Shown one piece after another: positions 47,423 to 58,900 of a DNA stretch of 64,000 nt (position 1 is its first letter; each line of letters starts with the position of its first letter). The translations under genes were made by a program, and so were the position numbers. Below the pieces are notes generated by a model. The model searched no databases, was not told the origin of the DNA, and saw nothing but the letters and a program-made list of their open reading frames with translations. The stretch covers positions 1 through 64,000 of the forward strand of contig JABCRI010001043.1 in assembly GCA_015143295.1 (NCBI GenBank). Direction: 5' to 3'. The stretch comes from Tetracentron sinense. Lineage: Eukaryota; Streptophyta; Magnoliopsida; Trochodendrales; Trochodendraceae.

Positions 47423-47552
47423 TGTCTATTTTTTTATATAAAAGTTAAGTTGGGGTTAGGCAGACCCCTATCAAAGAAACATAGGAGGGATTTGATCCCA
47501 GGTCCTTGGTACGACGTCATGAGACTTTACCAACTAAGCTAGCTGGCCTTGC
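47423..47552 (-). mobile_element. tRNA-derived SINE
   Basis: On the minus strand a pol III A box (TAGCTTAGTTGG, 47541-47530) and B box (GGATCAAATCC, 47498-47488) stand about 32 bp apart, as in tRNA-derived promoters. The 3' part TCTGCCTAACCCCAACTTAA resembles the tail of Au-type plant SINEs. It sits inside the foldback element. Confidence 0.75.
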
Positions 47553-47622
47553 CACCATGAGACAAGATCATAGCGAATTACAATTGAATTCAATTGCAAA
47601 TGTGTCATGTACGGATTGGAGG

Positions 47623-48094
47623 TAGGGCTGTCAATGGATCGGATCAGGATCCGGATCCGATTAGCCGGACTTTGGACCCTATATGTGATCCGTCGGATCG
47701 GATCGGTGGAATCCGATTATAATCAGATCGGATTCAGATATAGGGTGATCCGATCCGTTTAAAATCTGATCCGATTATAATAACGTTTTAAAATCATTTT
47801 AAATATATTATATAGATTTTCTATGCATAAAGTATTAATTTTTTTTAAATTAACATTAATTAGAGTTAATTAAGGTACTATTAGATTTTTATATTATTAA
47901 AATAGAGTTTTTTTAAAAAAATTAACCTTAAATAGATCGGATCGGATTTTGAAAATATAATCGGATTCAGATTCAGATCGATTAATTCATGATCCCCACG
48001 GATCTCGGGTCGGATTTAGATTTGTCGGATTCTTAATCGGATTGGATTCGGATCTAGGCAAATCAGGTCCGAATTCGACCCGTTGACAACCCTA
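47623..48094 (+). mobile_element. hAT-type MITE, GGATCC family, copy 2
   Basis: It starts TAGGGCTGTCAATGGATCGG and ends CGTTGACAACCCTA, with a perfect 8-bp duplication ATTGGAGG (47615-47622 and 48095-48102). It shares GATTAGCCGGACTTTGGACC with copies 1 and 3. The right inverted repeat has three mismatches relative to the left. Confidence 0.92.
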
Positions 48095-48312
48095 ATTGGA
48101 GGATGCAAAAAAAAGAAGAAGGGGAAACTCCAAAATTCAAACAAAAATTATCCTCCAATTCCGACATGACACATGCAATTGAATTCACTTGAATTCAATT
48201 GTAATAGGTAGGATCTGATCTCTACCACCATTGGTGTTTAATCCAACGGTTCAGCTCTCGATACTATCGAGAGTTTTTAATTACTTTCCTTAAAGTAATC
48301 TAAGTAACAAAG

Positions 48313-48480
48313 TTCTGTCTGACTTGCTTAAGTGAACTAACGCATATGTTCCATTTTTTTTTTGGTAGCACGTGTTCCATTGAAAAGAGTCCTAAACGAA
48401 CCTATACCCGAACTCAAACGAGTGAACTAACGCATGGGTTCCATTGAAGAGAGTCCTAAACCAACCTATACCTGAACTCC
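48313..48480 (+). repeat. Two-copy tandem repeat, first copy holding a tiny retroposon scar
   Basis: GTGAACTAACGCATRKGTTC, CATTGAARAGAGTCCTAAAC and AACCTATACCYGAACTC occur twice (from about 48331 and 48421). The first copy is split by a T-run plus GGTAGCAC (about 48354-48374) flanked by TGTTCCA on both sides. Compare 54611-54658. Confidence 0.8.
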
Positions 48481-48964
48481 CTTACACTGTCTCACAGTCA
48501 CGGATCTTGCTAAATTGGCTCCCACAAGAATTTGTTTCCATACACCTTCCTTGGCCTTTTTGTTGTTCTTCTTTTTTTGTTAGCCCGCTGCAATTTTTTT
48601 TTTTTTTTAATTCTGAAAAATTGCATTGTTGTACTAGAGATCAACCGGTAAGCAAATCTAATTTAATTATGAGTAATAGTTCACTCCAATTGCTCCTCGC
48701 TCTCACAAAGCCCATTCAATTACCAATGAACTCTAGTTAAATTTTGTTAACCACGGTGGTTGATTTTCTTTTGAGAATCTTAACTACAATGAAAGGGAGT
48801 CGAGAGAGACACATGGTAGAAAAGGGGGGCCGAGACACCATCCACGTGTCATTGACTGAGGAGGTGATTACTTTCTTTTAATTTTATTCATGATTTGAAT
48901 TTTTTTGTGACAAGCTAGATTGTTGTTGTATTTAGTCTGTTAGGTACCCTTTTCTCATCACTAG
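48481..48964. other. Unassigned sequence
   Basis: AT-rich spacer; a short open frame (48444-48740) shows no motif. Confidence 0.35.
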
Positions 48965-49389
48965 TAGGGCTGTCAATGGATCGGATCATGATCCGTATCC
49001 GATCCGATTAGCCGGACTTTGGACTGTATATGTGATCCGTCGGATCGGATTTGGATCGGTGAAATCCGATTATAATCGGATCGGATCTGGATATAGGATG
49101 ATCCGATCCGATTATATTAAATATTTAAAATCATTTTAAATAGATTTTTATACATAAAATATTAATTTTAAAAAAATTAACATTAATTAGAGTTAATTAA
49201 GGTAATGTTAGATTTTTATATTATTAAAATAGAATATATTTTTTTTATTAATTAACCTTAATTGGATCGGATCTGATCGGATTCGGATCTTAAAAATATA
49301 ATCGGGCTCGGATTCGGATCGATTAATTTATTATCCGACGGATCTTGGATCGGATTCGGATCTAGACGGACGACCCATTGACAGCCCTA
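48965..49389 (+). mobile_element. hAT-type MITE, GGATCC family, copy 3
   Basis: It starts TAGGGCTGTCAATGGATCGG and ends CCATTGACAGCCCTA. The flanks ATCACTAG (48957-48964) and TTCACTAG (49392-49399) are near-identical; an extra base or two at the right border makes the duplication imperfect. Same orientation as the other copies. Confidence 0.88.
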
Positions 49390-49431
49390 AATTCACTAGG
49401 CAGATCCTGGCCTGTCACAGAATATTCACTT

Positions 49432-50000
49432 TTTTTTTATAAGGAGATAACTGTATTAACACTATAAAGGAGAAACACTTGGATAGGAAAATGGTACTCT
49501 GGCATGGGAAAGGTCTGCTGGGATTAGCTGCCTTCTGCTGGGACTAGCAGCCTTCTCAAGCTTAAATTTAGCCATATTAACTCAAGCATGGGAAAGGTCT
49601 GCTGCGGTTTGCTTCCCGATTGACGAAAGAGAGAGAGATATCCACGAAAGAGAAAGAGATATCCCGCACTCTCGTATCAGGGATTGAATGTCCTCCATTA
49701 TAGAATGAGTATCAGCATGAACTAATGGAGCAATTCCATTTAGATAAGCCACCAGCTCCTTTGAATCTGATTCCACTATAGTCAACAACCAACATTTGGA
49801 AAAATTCACCTCACCCTCCCAAGCTCTGCTAAATAATATTCTACCGAGTTGAGTTGCATTCACTGTATCAGACAACTATCTCCTCAAAATTCTTCCCAAG
49901 ACACTTTCAATCTTTCAAAAGATTCAGGAGGAACGATGGTGGCTCTACCAGGCCTCAGCGTTGAAATCCAACTTCTAATGCCATTTGGGGTCCTCGCTTA
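49432..50000 (-). mobile_element. LINE 3' end with RNase H remnant
   Basis: The minus strand reads ESDSKELVAYLNGIAPLV, IMEDIQSLIREC and a final W...QTAADLSHA (49875-49582), the end of a plant LINE RNase H. The T-run at 49432-49440 is the poly(A) tail in complement. Farther 5' (49990-49880) only degraded frames remain. Confidence 0.75.
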
Positions 50001-50156
50001 AAGAAACCTTTATAAAATAATCTTGTGAATCATCTTATCTCGATATTCCATTCCAGGCATCTCATTACCAAAATTATTACGAAAAAAAAAAAGTCACCAT
50101 TCAAAATCCGTTGAAGTTGCAATGAGAAGTTAGTAAAGGTTAAAGAGGTTATCAAA

Positions 50157-50304
50157 AACACACACACACACACAGACTCATGAGGCTAAACCCAACCCAT
50201 CTCTACAAAATGTCCTATCTTTCCTTAATCTCTTCTCAAAGATAGGCCCTTTTGTAGAGATTGATTGAGTTCAGCCTCATGAATCTTGAATCTGTGTGTG
50301 TGTT
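50157..50304. mobile_element. Foldback MITE ending in CA/GT repeats
   Basis: The left arm (CA repeat, then GACTCATGAGGCTAAACCCA and CTCTACAAAA) is matched in complement on the right (TTTTGTAGAGATTGATTGAG, TTCAGCCTCATGA, then a GT repeat). The arms are about 60 bp. Confidence 0.75.
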
Positions 50305-50613
50305 AGCCAAGAAACTTATGTTTACCACTAGTCTCTACTTTCTAGTTTCTACCACTTACATGTTAAGTTAAACTAATTGCTATTGGAAATCTAATCAGAT
50401 TCAACAAGGATAGAATCAAACACATTATTACATATAAAAGAAAAGGCTATTCTCTGATTTATAAAAAGCAGTGTGTCTAATTTCCAACACATAAAAAGCA
50501 GATCATTAGGCAAAAGAAAAAAATACATATATATTCAAAAATAAAGAAAGCATTCTGAAAGAGAGCGGTTTCCATGTCCAATCAATTCAAACTCAGGCGA
50601 ATAATCCTCATCC

Positions 50614-52797
50614 TCAGAAACAAGCGTCCAGAAGGCAGCAGCAGCAAAGTGCAGCCAAACTGCACAAAATAAGATTTGTTCAATTATAGATGACACCCAA
50701 ATCAACCCAAAAAAAAAAAACATTGACAAAACTTGCACGGTCCTGTATTCAGTAATAAAAAACGACTATTTTAACCAAAGTTTCTTCAAATCACATGATA
50801 TCAGGAGCAAAAGCGCAGTAATTTAACTCACAATGACATTAAGAAAATACCGTTTCGACACTTTAAGGAACTCAACTCTCGTAATGCCTTCTTGAGAGGG
50901 TAGGAATGCTTAGGACCTAATCGCTATGTAAGAAAATGCAATCTAGGAGAATCATAATAATAATAATATTGTTTTAAATCGAAATTATTTTTTATTAATT
51001 TTTACCGTTTCTTTTCCTAGTAACCAAATAGATCGAAGTGTTGTTTGAGAAATGCCAAGTCTGGACGCAGAACTTCCATTCCAAGCTCTCAGAAACGACA
51101 AGCATCCCTACTTTTCCTTTATTTTCCTAACAAGTTGAAAATTGGAATTATGTGGTCTCGGCTAGCACTCAAGTTTTCCTTTTTAAAAAGGTGACTAATT
51201 TTCATTGGTTAACACCACCCACTCACAGAAGAAAATGATGGGAAAGGGTGAGCACTCTCCAAAGTACTGTGTTTACTCAGCAATACATGCCATGCGGACC
51301 AGGGTCACATATTTCAAGTCTTACACACCACACCATGTGGACCCGAGTCACACTTTAAGTGGTAGCCACATGCGTCAGCTACTTTTGCCTTTTACTAAAG
51401 AATCTGGAAATTTTGTTTTATTAACCTCATTGAAGGGCTAGCAATTTCGGCTGATGCGTCCAAAGGAGAGTTCAAGAAAAAATTGAATTCTATGTCTCGC
51501 TAGCACCCAAATTTATTTTATGGATTTTATTTTAAAGGTGACAAATTTCATTGGTTAATAACAATCAATCACAGAAAAATGGGGAAGGGTGACTATCTGC
51601 TCACCCAACAATTATAACCTTGGTTTTTAAAAAAATCCTAACCATGGTTTAAAAGGGCACTTAAAGGAGGGGACTGTGATGACCCATTCCATATGAGGGG
51701 TCACTTTCGCAACCGATTAAAGCATACTGCAAAATAATTTCTATATTCTATTGTAAGACTAACAGATTAAAAACAGCCTAAAGTAATTTTAAAGCTAAAA
51801 GCATAAAATCATTCTCATTCTCCATTTAGGGCCCGAACTGGTTCTAATAAAAAAAATGTATGTCCTTAAAGTAACTCGACCGAGTTTTTGAATCGAGTCA
51901 CTAACCTGACTCAATCAAGTCACTCGAATTACTTAGTAAATCGGTATTCGGTAAAAGAGAGAGGTTTTTCTTTGAGTGAACCCAAAACTTTGTCGACGAG
52001 CCGAGTTTTTTTTTTTTTCCAGTAATCTTACCTACGTGCGAGTGGGCGTGCTAAACGCAAATGCTCTAGCACTTGCCGAGAATCCAAGATACTTATCTTC
52101 GATTTAATGACCAAAACACCCTCTCTATTTTTTATTTTTATTTTTAGGAGTGTAAATATAGAAAGATAGATAATATGGATGGTATGTTGGTAACTTTACG
52201 AAGAAAGGAACGAGCCACGTGTTGCGAAAGAAAAAGTGACAGACGTCGGGACTTGAGCCACCGAATACACCGATCCGCACAACGCGCACGTTAGTTAACG
52301 TTCACGGGATCTCGCCAGCAAGCCGGTGAACACGACATCGACTCGGAATAACGATCCAGATCGGCCGGATCTGGCTTCCTATCTAGATATCGACGACGAT
52401 CAAAGCAAAAGAGAAACAGAGAGATAGAACTTACCATCCTTCGAGTAAACCGCCGCCGCCATGTTGTTTTGGTGGTGGCTGAGCGTATTGCGGAGGGTAT
52501 CCTTGCGGAGGGTATCCTTGAGGAGGGTACCCTTGAGCATAGCCTTGCTGAGGGTAACCTGGTGGAGGATAAGCGTCCTTCGGATATCCTTCAGGAGGAT
52601 AACCTAATAAAATTTTTCAAAAACGAAATCGACATTAGAAACTCAAAACCATCGTGACATTTAACAAACAAAACCCTAAGAAAGCAGAGTACAGAAAACA
52701 ACGAAAGATCTAATTAGGGCAAAAGGACTCTGGAAGGGAAATTACCTTGAGGAGGAGGAACGCCGACGGGATGCTGCTGCTGGTTGTAATAACTCAT
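50614..52797 (-). CDS. CYSTM/WINDHOSE-type cysteine-rich tail-anchored protein, intact
   Basis: Three exons join in phase: 52797-52746 (ATG, ends CAAG|GTAATT), 52603-52435 (after ATTAG, ends GGATG|GTAAGT) and 50659-50614 (after TTTTGTGCAG, stop TGA). The product has 88 residues. The N-terminus is MSYYNQQQHPVGVPPPQG, followed by YPPEGYPKDAYPPPGYP and further GYPPQ repeats, a QHGGGGLLEG linker and the C-terminal LAALCCCCLLDACF. That cysteine-rich hydrophobic end is the CYSTM module, which anchors small plant proteins at the plasma membrane; relatives are linked to stress responses and, for WIH1/WIH2, to germ-cell specification. A complete repeat region, stop and three consensus introns argue for a live gene. 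The 1775-bp second intron separates the 46-nt last coding exon and is easily missed. A purine-rich leader lies upstream (52798-52880). Confidence 0.93.
51140..51610 (+). repeat. Imperfect duplication inside the second CYSTM intron
   Basis: About 51155-51260 and 51500-51600 share GTCTCGGCTAGCAC, TTTAAAAAGGTGACTAATTT, TTCATTGGTTAA and a CACAGAARAAAATG...GGGAAGGGTGA segment, roughly 340 bp apart. CGAGTTACTCG-type MITE debris follows at about 51870-52010. Confidence 0.7.
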
Positions 52798-53290
52798 TTT
52801 TTAGTAGAGAGGAAGATGAAATTAAAGGTTTAAGAGAGAAAGAGGGACTTATAGTTATAGAGGAAGAAAAGGAAGGTTCCTTAATGTGCGACGCGGTTCT
52901 GCTTATTAAAGGTAATCGATCGTAGGCGGTGTGTACAAGACGCGTAAGAACTCAACTACAGCGTATAAAAGTAGAGGATGGGTTATCTGGACAGGACCGA
53001 ATAAGGATCCGCTGCAAAAAGTCGTATGCTCGCTGCCATAAAATTCGAAACTAGCATGCTTTTCGGATGAGTATCAATTTTAAAACAGCTCTCTCTCTCA
53101 ACACGGCATCATTAATAACTAATTTGATGCTTTCCTTCCTTCTTAAGTTTAAGGAAATCTGACGCCGCAAAACAATAGAGAGTAAAATAATCACCTTCCT
53201 CGCTCGTGGTGCTAAGGAATCGTCTCGCTCCTGTGTTTTTTTTTTTTTGGGCCATATGTCTCTTTGAACTTCTTTCAAGGTTTAGCATTT
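52798..53290. other. CYSTM upstream region and spacer
   Basis: This holds the gene's likely 5' leader and promoter. No sharply defined minus-strand TATA box was identified. The minus-strand frame at 53278-53051 is basic and low in information. Confidence 0.35.
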
Positions 53291-53530
53291 AACGGTTTAA
53301 CCTTAGTTTTTAGGAGAAAAACAGCTACATGAATGAATAAATCTTGCTAATCATAATTCATCCCTATTAATTGTGATTAAGATTCATTAACCCACCTTAG
53401 TCTTTAGGAAAAATATAACCCTAAAGATTAAAAGTTCATAACCAGCGTTTTGAAAAAAATTAATGTTTGTTCTTAAAACCAATGTTAGATTATTGAATCT
53501 TAAGGATTGGTAAATTTTAATCACGATTAT
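53291..53530. repeat. Fragment of a dispersed AACCTTAGTTTTTA-type repeat
   Basis: It contains TTTAACCTTAGTTTTTAGGA, AATCTTAAGGATTGGTAAA and AACCAATGTTAGAT motifs. Related segments occur near 43235-43275 and, inverted, near 63900-63985. It is probably a MITE family whose ends are not resolved. Confidence 0.45.
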
Positions 53531-53727
53531 CGGGGTAAAATGGGACACGTGTTGACCTATGGATGCGATTGAACGATCCCTAAGTTCTATAGCATTTGGC
53601 TGTGATTCGATCTCGACTCGAGATCTTCCCTAGTGGTTGGTGGTGCTGGTGAGGAGACCGCAGCACCTACTTAGAAAGTACCACAACCCATTGCATGACA
53701 AACAAGGCATAGATTAATGTGTACAAA

Positions 53728-53887
53728 CTTCGGTAGCATAGTGGCTGAAGGAAGAATCGTAAATTGGAAGTCCCGAGGTTGATTCTAGGCTCCCCTCAAT
53801 ATCGAATGTATGAGTTGAGGATTTACCTATGTATCACATAGGATTAGTCTGACTCTAGCCAGGATACCCACGCTTACCCAAAAAAAT
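53728..53887 (+). mobile_element. tRNA-derived SINE
   Basis: An A box (TAGCATAGTGG, 53734-53744) and B box (AGGTTGATTCT, 53776-53786) lie 31 bp apart, and the element ends in CTTACCCAAAAAAA. The layout is that of a plant tRNA-derived SINE. Target duplications are not clear. Confidence 0.75.
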
Positions 53888-54610
53888 TCCTTTGTTGTGA
53901 TCAATCAATAGAGCCTTCTATATTGCCCGAGAGAAAAGGATTAAGAACCTTCAACATAAATACTGTTAAAGAGACTTCCGGTGTGAAAATGTGGAAACAA
54001 AAAAGTTTACGACCCCTTTCTTGCTATCTAAAGGAGGGGGAATGAAGGCCACCCTCGATATAATTTGATAATCAAAATTATAGTTATGCCCAACAAATTT
54101 ATTTTGACTAAAATTATTAACCGAAATAATAAAATAATTCTGTTGATACATTTGAGTAACGAAACATTTTACAATTAGTACCGACAAAAATGAAATTTAT
54201 AGTAAGAGGAGAAGCTAGAGCTTGAGCTAAATAGAAAAACAACTACAGGAACAAAAAAGGAAAAAACTTGAAAAACATACTTGCTTTTGACCTTAGTTTG
54301 ATATCACTTCTTGGATACCTTCAGTAGGATAAGTCGAATGCTTGAGTCTAAAAGGTAGGTGGTATAAGAGAAGATCCTAAGTCCCTTCACTCACTAAACT
54401 ACTTGGGATCTTCTCCGATAACAAGTGGCGAGGGACCTCTAGTGCTATGTTTACAGGCCAAACACTTGCCACATAGGTATGTACTTGCCTTTTCCATGCC
54501 AACCAAAACACAATATTAATCAAAGCTTTCAATAGACATGCACAATCAAAAACTTTAGTAGGCATGCACACGATTGCGTTTTACTTCCGGATGGAGCTAG
54601 TTGTAACTGG
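53888..54610. other. Unassigned sequence
   Basis: No gene or element end recognised; open frames at 53966-54187 and 54377-54571 (minus) lack motifs. Confidence 0.35.
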
Positions 54611-54658
54611 AGAAGATACCATGTCCCTTTTTTTTTTGGTAGTAGAAGATACCATGTC
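54611..54658 (-). mobile_element. Minute retroposon insertion with 15-bp target duplication
   Basis: AGAAGATACCATGTC occurs at 54611-54625 and again at 54644-54658. Between them is only an 18-nt insert: CC, ten T, GGTAGT. On the minus strand this is a retroposon tail (CTACC plus A-run) with almost nothing else, as expected from extreme 5' truncation during target-primed reverse transcription. Confidence 0.75.
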
Positions 54659-54771
54659 TTATCCAACACAATAGAATTCTACATTTGGCATAAGAGTATT
54701 TTCTTTCTTTTTTCAATATATCATATTTTTGGCAGCACAATAACTCTATTTCCCGCCTCTTGCTTCAATGG

Positions 54772-54883
54772 TGGGATGTGGCCTTTCTCAAGTGAGCTCA
54801 AGTGAAAGGTCTCAGGATACAAGAGCTCCAATCCTTAAAGCTAACCCTTAATGTAGGTAAATGATATCCGAACCAAAAAAAAA
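54772..54883 (+). mobile_element. SINE-like element, diverged copy
   Basis: It shares with 55425-55575 the order GTGGCC, CAAGAGCTCCA, a GCTAAC segment and TAGGTAAATGATWTCC, and ends in an A-run (54875-54883). Confidence 0.6.
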
Positions 54884-55424
54884 GAATATCTCTATTTGAG
54901 TTTGCTGAGAAAGAATTCAATTCTAATCTAAATGGTCTCAACCATTCGATTTCATTTCTTTTTTTTTAGGGTAACTGTGAACTTTTTATTAAGAAACAAA
55001 TAGATCATGGTTTGGATCAAACATTGATCTAACATCAGTTATACATCTCTCATACCAATACTTTCTACTTTTGTTCAAAGCAAATGGGCTCTTCATTCAG
55101 AGCTTTACCAATGTATTCAATCTATCTGGACTCAGTCCATTGAGTACATTCGAGCATCTGCATCTCTCTTCAGCAATCAAGAGCTAGTTCAAGCGGGGCT
55201 GCAATAGGAAAAGAAAGACGAAAAAACCTTAGGAGTGAATCTCTGCTTGTTGAAAGACTTTTCCCTTTCAGTCACATATAGATAGCTGAACAATCTTGAT
55301 TACCTCTCTTCTCTGGTAAGGATTCAAAAGTCGATCCTTACACTAGTCCTTCTTTCCGTCTTTTCTATAATAGTGCATTCCTGCCTGCCTGCCTTTATTT
55401 ATCTGTGGAAATCAGTATACTTGC
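54884..55424. other. Unassigned sequence
   Basis: A T-run followed by AGGGTAACTGTGAACTTTTT (about 54961-54989) looks like a minus-strand retroposon tail, but no coding homology was recognised beyond it. Confidence 0.3.
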
Positions 55425-55575
55425 ATGAGTGGTATGGGTGTGGCCTCCAATGGAGGTCTAGGGATCTAATCCCACCCGGGTACGAGTAATAAGAGCTCCA
55501 CTGCGGATGCTAACTTCTGCCTGTCTGACTCTACTATTGTAGGTAAATGATTTCCATTAATTAAAAAAAAAAAAT
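55425..55575 (+). mobile_element. SINE-like element with A-tail
   Basis: GGTATGGGTGTGGCCTCCAA is followed by a B-box-like GGGATCTAATCCC (55458-55470) and GAGCTCCACTGCGGATGCTA. The body ends TAGGTAAATGATTTCC and a run of 12 A. It is related to 54772-54883. Confidence 0.65.
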
Positions 55576-55938
55576 TTGGAATCTGAGCATATGTTGCAAC
55601 TGAACATATGGATCTAACAGTTATTGCATCAACTATTACCTTGGCATCTGATTTTATTTATTTTTGATAAACATGGATATCTTGGGCCAAACTATCAACT
55701 AACAGTTAAACTTGTTTCACTCTAGTCACATTTCTTTGTTGATCCTTTCAAATCCAACTGGCAAAATGAAAGAATTTGCACATGAAGAAATGTAGACGAC
55801 TATAAAAGCTTACTGCTGAGCTTCATATCTCCTTCCAGACTTTGGGTTAAGTGGTATTTTTTTCTTGGCTTTTTTCATCCAAATTTGGAGATACAATTGA
55901 GCGAGCTATTTTGCAGTCGTGAAAGCCACGTTAATTGT

Positions 55939-58900
55939 TCATAACCAATTTAGCCACCTCCGACGTCGCTCAAAAGTACCACTGTGGTCTTTGGTGGGAG
56001 TTAGAGTGATCCTTTCTGCATTGGCTACAGCCCATTTATTGAAGTCGGGGGAAGAAACCAACCCTTCCAAAGCCCTTTTTGTGGAGTCTCTGGTGAACCT
56101 TTCCCACTCGTCCTTTGAGAATTTATTCCTTTCAGATGTAGTATGGAAGGTAGAATAGTAACTCTCTGAAGCTGAGGGCGGACAAGGTGGTGTCTTGGTT
56201 GAACCTGAAAAATTGGCTACCATTAGAATGGCACAAACTCATGTAAAAGAGTGTGCCAAGTTATTAACTAACTGGTGATCCAAAATTTTATTTTATTACA
56301 TAAGATATGAACAGGCATCGGACAAACCTGGGATAGGAGAATTGCAGGATGCCAATGTAAAGTGTCTGGCTTGAGGTCTAAGTAACTCTAAATCTTCTGA
56401 ACTTTGAATCTTGTGTACATAATAATCTTCATGAGAATCTTCAAATGGTAAATCTTGTATACGAGATCTTCTTCGGTTGCTCTTGACCTTTCTAAATAAG
56501 CGCCTGCTAATAGTAGAAGATAAGTGATTGCATCTAAAAACCTTGACAAGAAACTCTAAAACGAGTGAATAAGTAGGATGAAACATACAGCACAGCGATT
56601 GAAAAATGTTTCAAAATCTTAAGGGTAAATGAAACTAGGCACCAGGATGCTTAGTGGTTGCAAATTGTCCAGATTGGATCCACTGATTGTCTTTACTGCT
56701 AAAAAACGTTTTTATTTTTTTGTTAAAGATTCCAAGGAATATAACATTTAGTCTTTAACACGAAATTTGGGTTTGACTGGGTATCTCCCCTCGAAGATAT
56801 GCACTTCAAGTTACAGTTATCTATGGCACGTGGACCTTAAAACACGAAAAAGAAGTTTGTTGAGTACTGTGCCCTGGAATCAATTAAGTGGACTTACTTG
56901 TACAAGTGTCGCATGAATCTCGGTTTGGTAATCTTACTCATTATCGATGAGATCAATATTCCAGATATCAATGCCTCTGCTGCCAGTAGGGGATCCAATG
57001 AGCACTAAACATAACAGAAACTTTGCAATTGTCATATTCAATAAGAAAAGTGAGATAATCAATGTTAAAGGTGCAACAAACAATAACTGAACAATAATTT
57101 GATTGGTGGGCCTAAGAAAACTCACCTATTGACAAGAAATTAATAGGAAGGACAAATAAATTAAAAAATAAAGACGAGTGAGGGCACCTGAAGAATCATA
57201 ACAGCTGCCAAAATCTGGATGGACCATGAAACAAAATGAGCCACACTTATATCAACGGATCCATCTTCTGCCACGACAAGTGTGCGGACAGCCCAGAAAC
57301 CCAACCAAGCTCCAGCAAGAACAACGCAAACAAGCAGAAATATTGCCAACTACAATATACATTTGATAAGCATCATCATCAGTGACTACCTAAATCGTCA
57401 TTGGTAGAAAACTTACAATTATTTGACATTAATTGTGACATTAAGTGTAGAAATTCCTGTACAATGTCAATAATGACAAATATAAACGAATCAGCGAACT
57501 GACAGGGAACACACTTTCTCATGTCACAATAAACGAGGAAAATATTACAAAATCCACTACCCAGAAACATAGAAAATACGGAAAGCAATACTGAGCAATA
57601 GTATCTTCATGTCATAAACAATAGATTCCTCCATGAATGTAATCTCATTAGGCGGCTGATGTTGTCCATAGGATAAGAGTTGAATGGCTGAATCTGGAGA
57701 TTTATTTCTGGAATATTAAGTAAACCACGGATTTATATCTCAATTTTGCCATCTGCCCCAATCCTGGCCGAAACTGAAATGAAATCCCAAAATTGCAAAT
57801 TTTGCTGAAACTCAGTCAAGGAGCTGTGAATTTTGCACAAGACTCGGAGTAAAAATGGTCCAAATTTCAAATATTCGAAAAAGAACGGAAATGAAAATCA
57901 GAGACTAAGAAACAGTGTAGTAAAAATGTCGCCTAGGCAATGCCTAGGCCACCGCCTCGCCTAATCAGCACCCCTATTGCCTAGATCATGATCTAGGAGG
58001 GCACTGACTAAATCTTATATAATATAAACAGAAAAAGTAACTTTTGGTCACCTAGGCATCGCCTCATCTAGAGAACCCCCTATCACCTGGACGCTTTGAC
58101 TACACTACTAAGAAATTTCCTTATAATGAGACGATGTATATGGATCAGACAAAACGGAAAATTTTATATGATTACAATAAGATTGACTATGCTTCGTGAA
58201 GCAAAATGTTGGCAATTCAAGTAACATGTTTATAGAATGAGTGGAGTTGAGATGTGAATTTTGAGATGAATGAGTTGCAACAAAGAAAGACCAAAACTAG
58301 AAATAAGTGCATCCAATGGAACTTAAGAAAAGCTCCAATACGTGATAACATAAACAAGAGTCAATTGAGATGGTTTGATAGTGTGCAACAAAAACCATGG
58401 ACCGCTCCAGTGAATAGGAACACCCTATTGCAGGTTGAAAGCTTTAAAAAGACCGAGGGAAGGCTGAAAAGGACGTGGATCAAGGTAATCACGTAATGAG
58501 AAAAGATTTGAAGCCACAAGCTTTACCAAAAAAAATATGGCCCTCGATAGAATAAAACTAATGGAAGAAGATTCATGTACTTTAAGGTTTTGATAATGAT
58601 GATTTTCATTAGAAACAGTAATAATTTTACTCCTAATCTTTCAAAAAGATAGATATTAACAGAAAATGAAACGTCTTAATGTGCATAAATTTAATTTGAA
58701 GAGAAAATCCACTTTAGAACGTGCCTCCAGGTTTTGGGGTTTGCCAAGGACTCTGTAGACCATATTAACTAAGAGAACTCCATGTTATTGAAGACATCAT
58801 ATCAAAGCAATCGGTGTACATAATTAAACAGCGTAATAAAATAGACTGTGAAGTATCATCTCTGGAAGTTGATTTTTCATTCTATGTTGTTGCAACGTTG

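Larger units (their letters stand above)
47314..48292. mobile_element. Foldback element with two nested insertions
   Basis: The left arm (47314-47390 and 47575-47622) is complementary to the right arm (48095-48292). For example AAGAGTTGGACCGTTAGATT faces AGAGCTGAACCGTTGGATT-type sequence, and TTACAATTGAATTCAATTGC faces the complement of 48165-48212. A SINE (47423-47552) and a hAT MITE (47623-48094) interrupt the arms, so they were inserted later. No clean target duplication was seen. Confidence 0.75.

Noticed and set aside
47488..47541. Possible true tRNA gene (A and B boxes)
   Set aside because: No acceptor stem or anticodon arm can be folded and a SINE tail follows, so it is a tRNA-derived SINE.
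52960..52975. TATAAAA motif near the CYSTM gene
   Set aside because: It is on the plus strand, opposite to the gene, and no plus-strand transcript unit follows.
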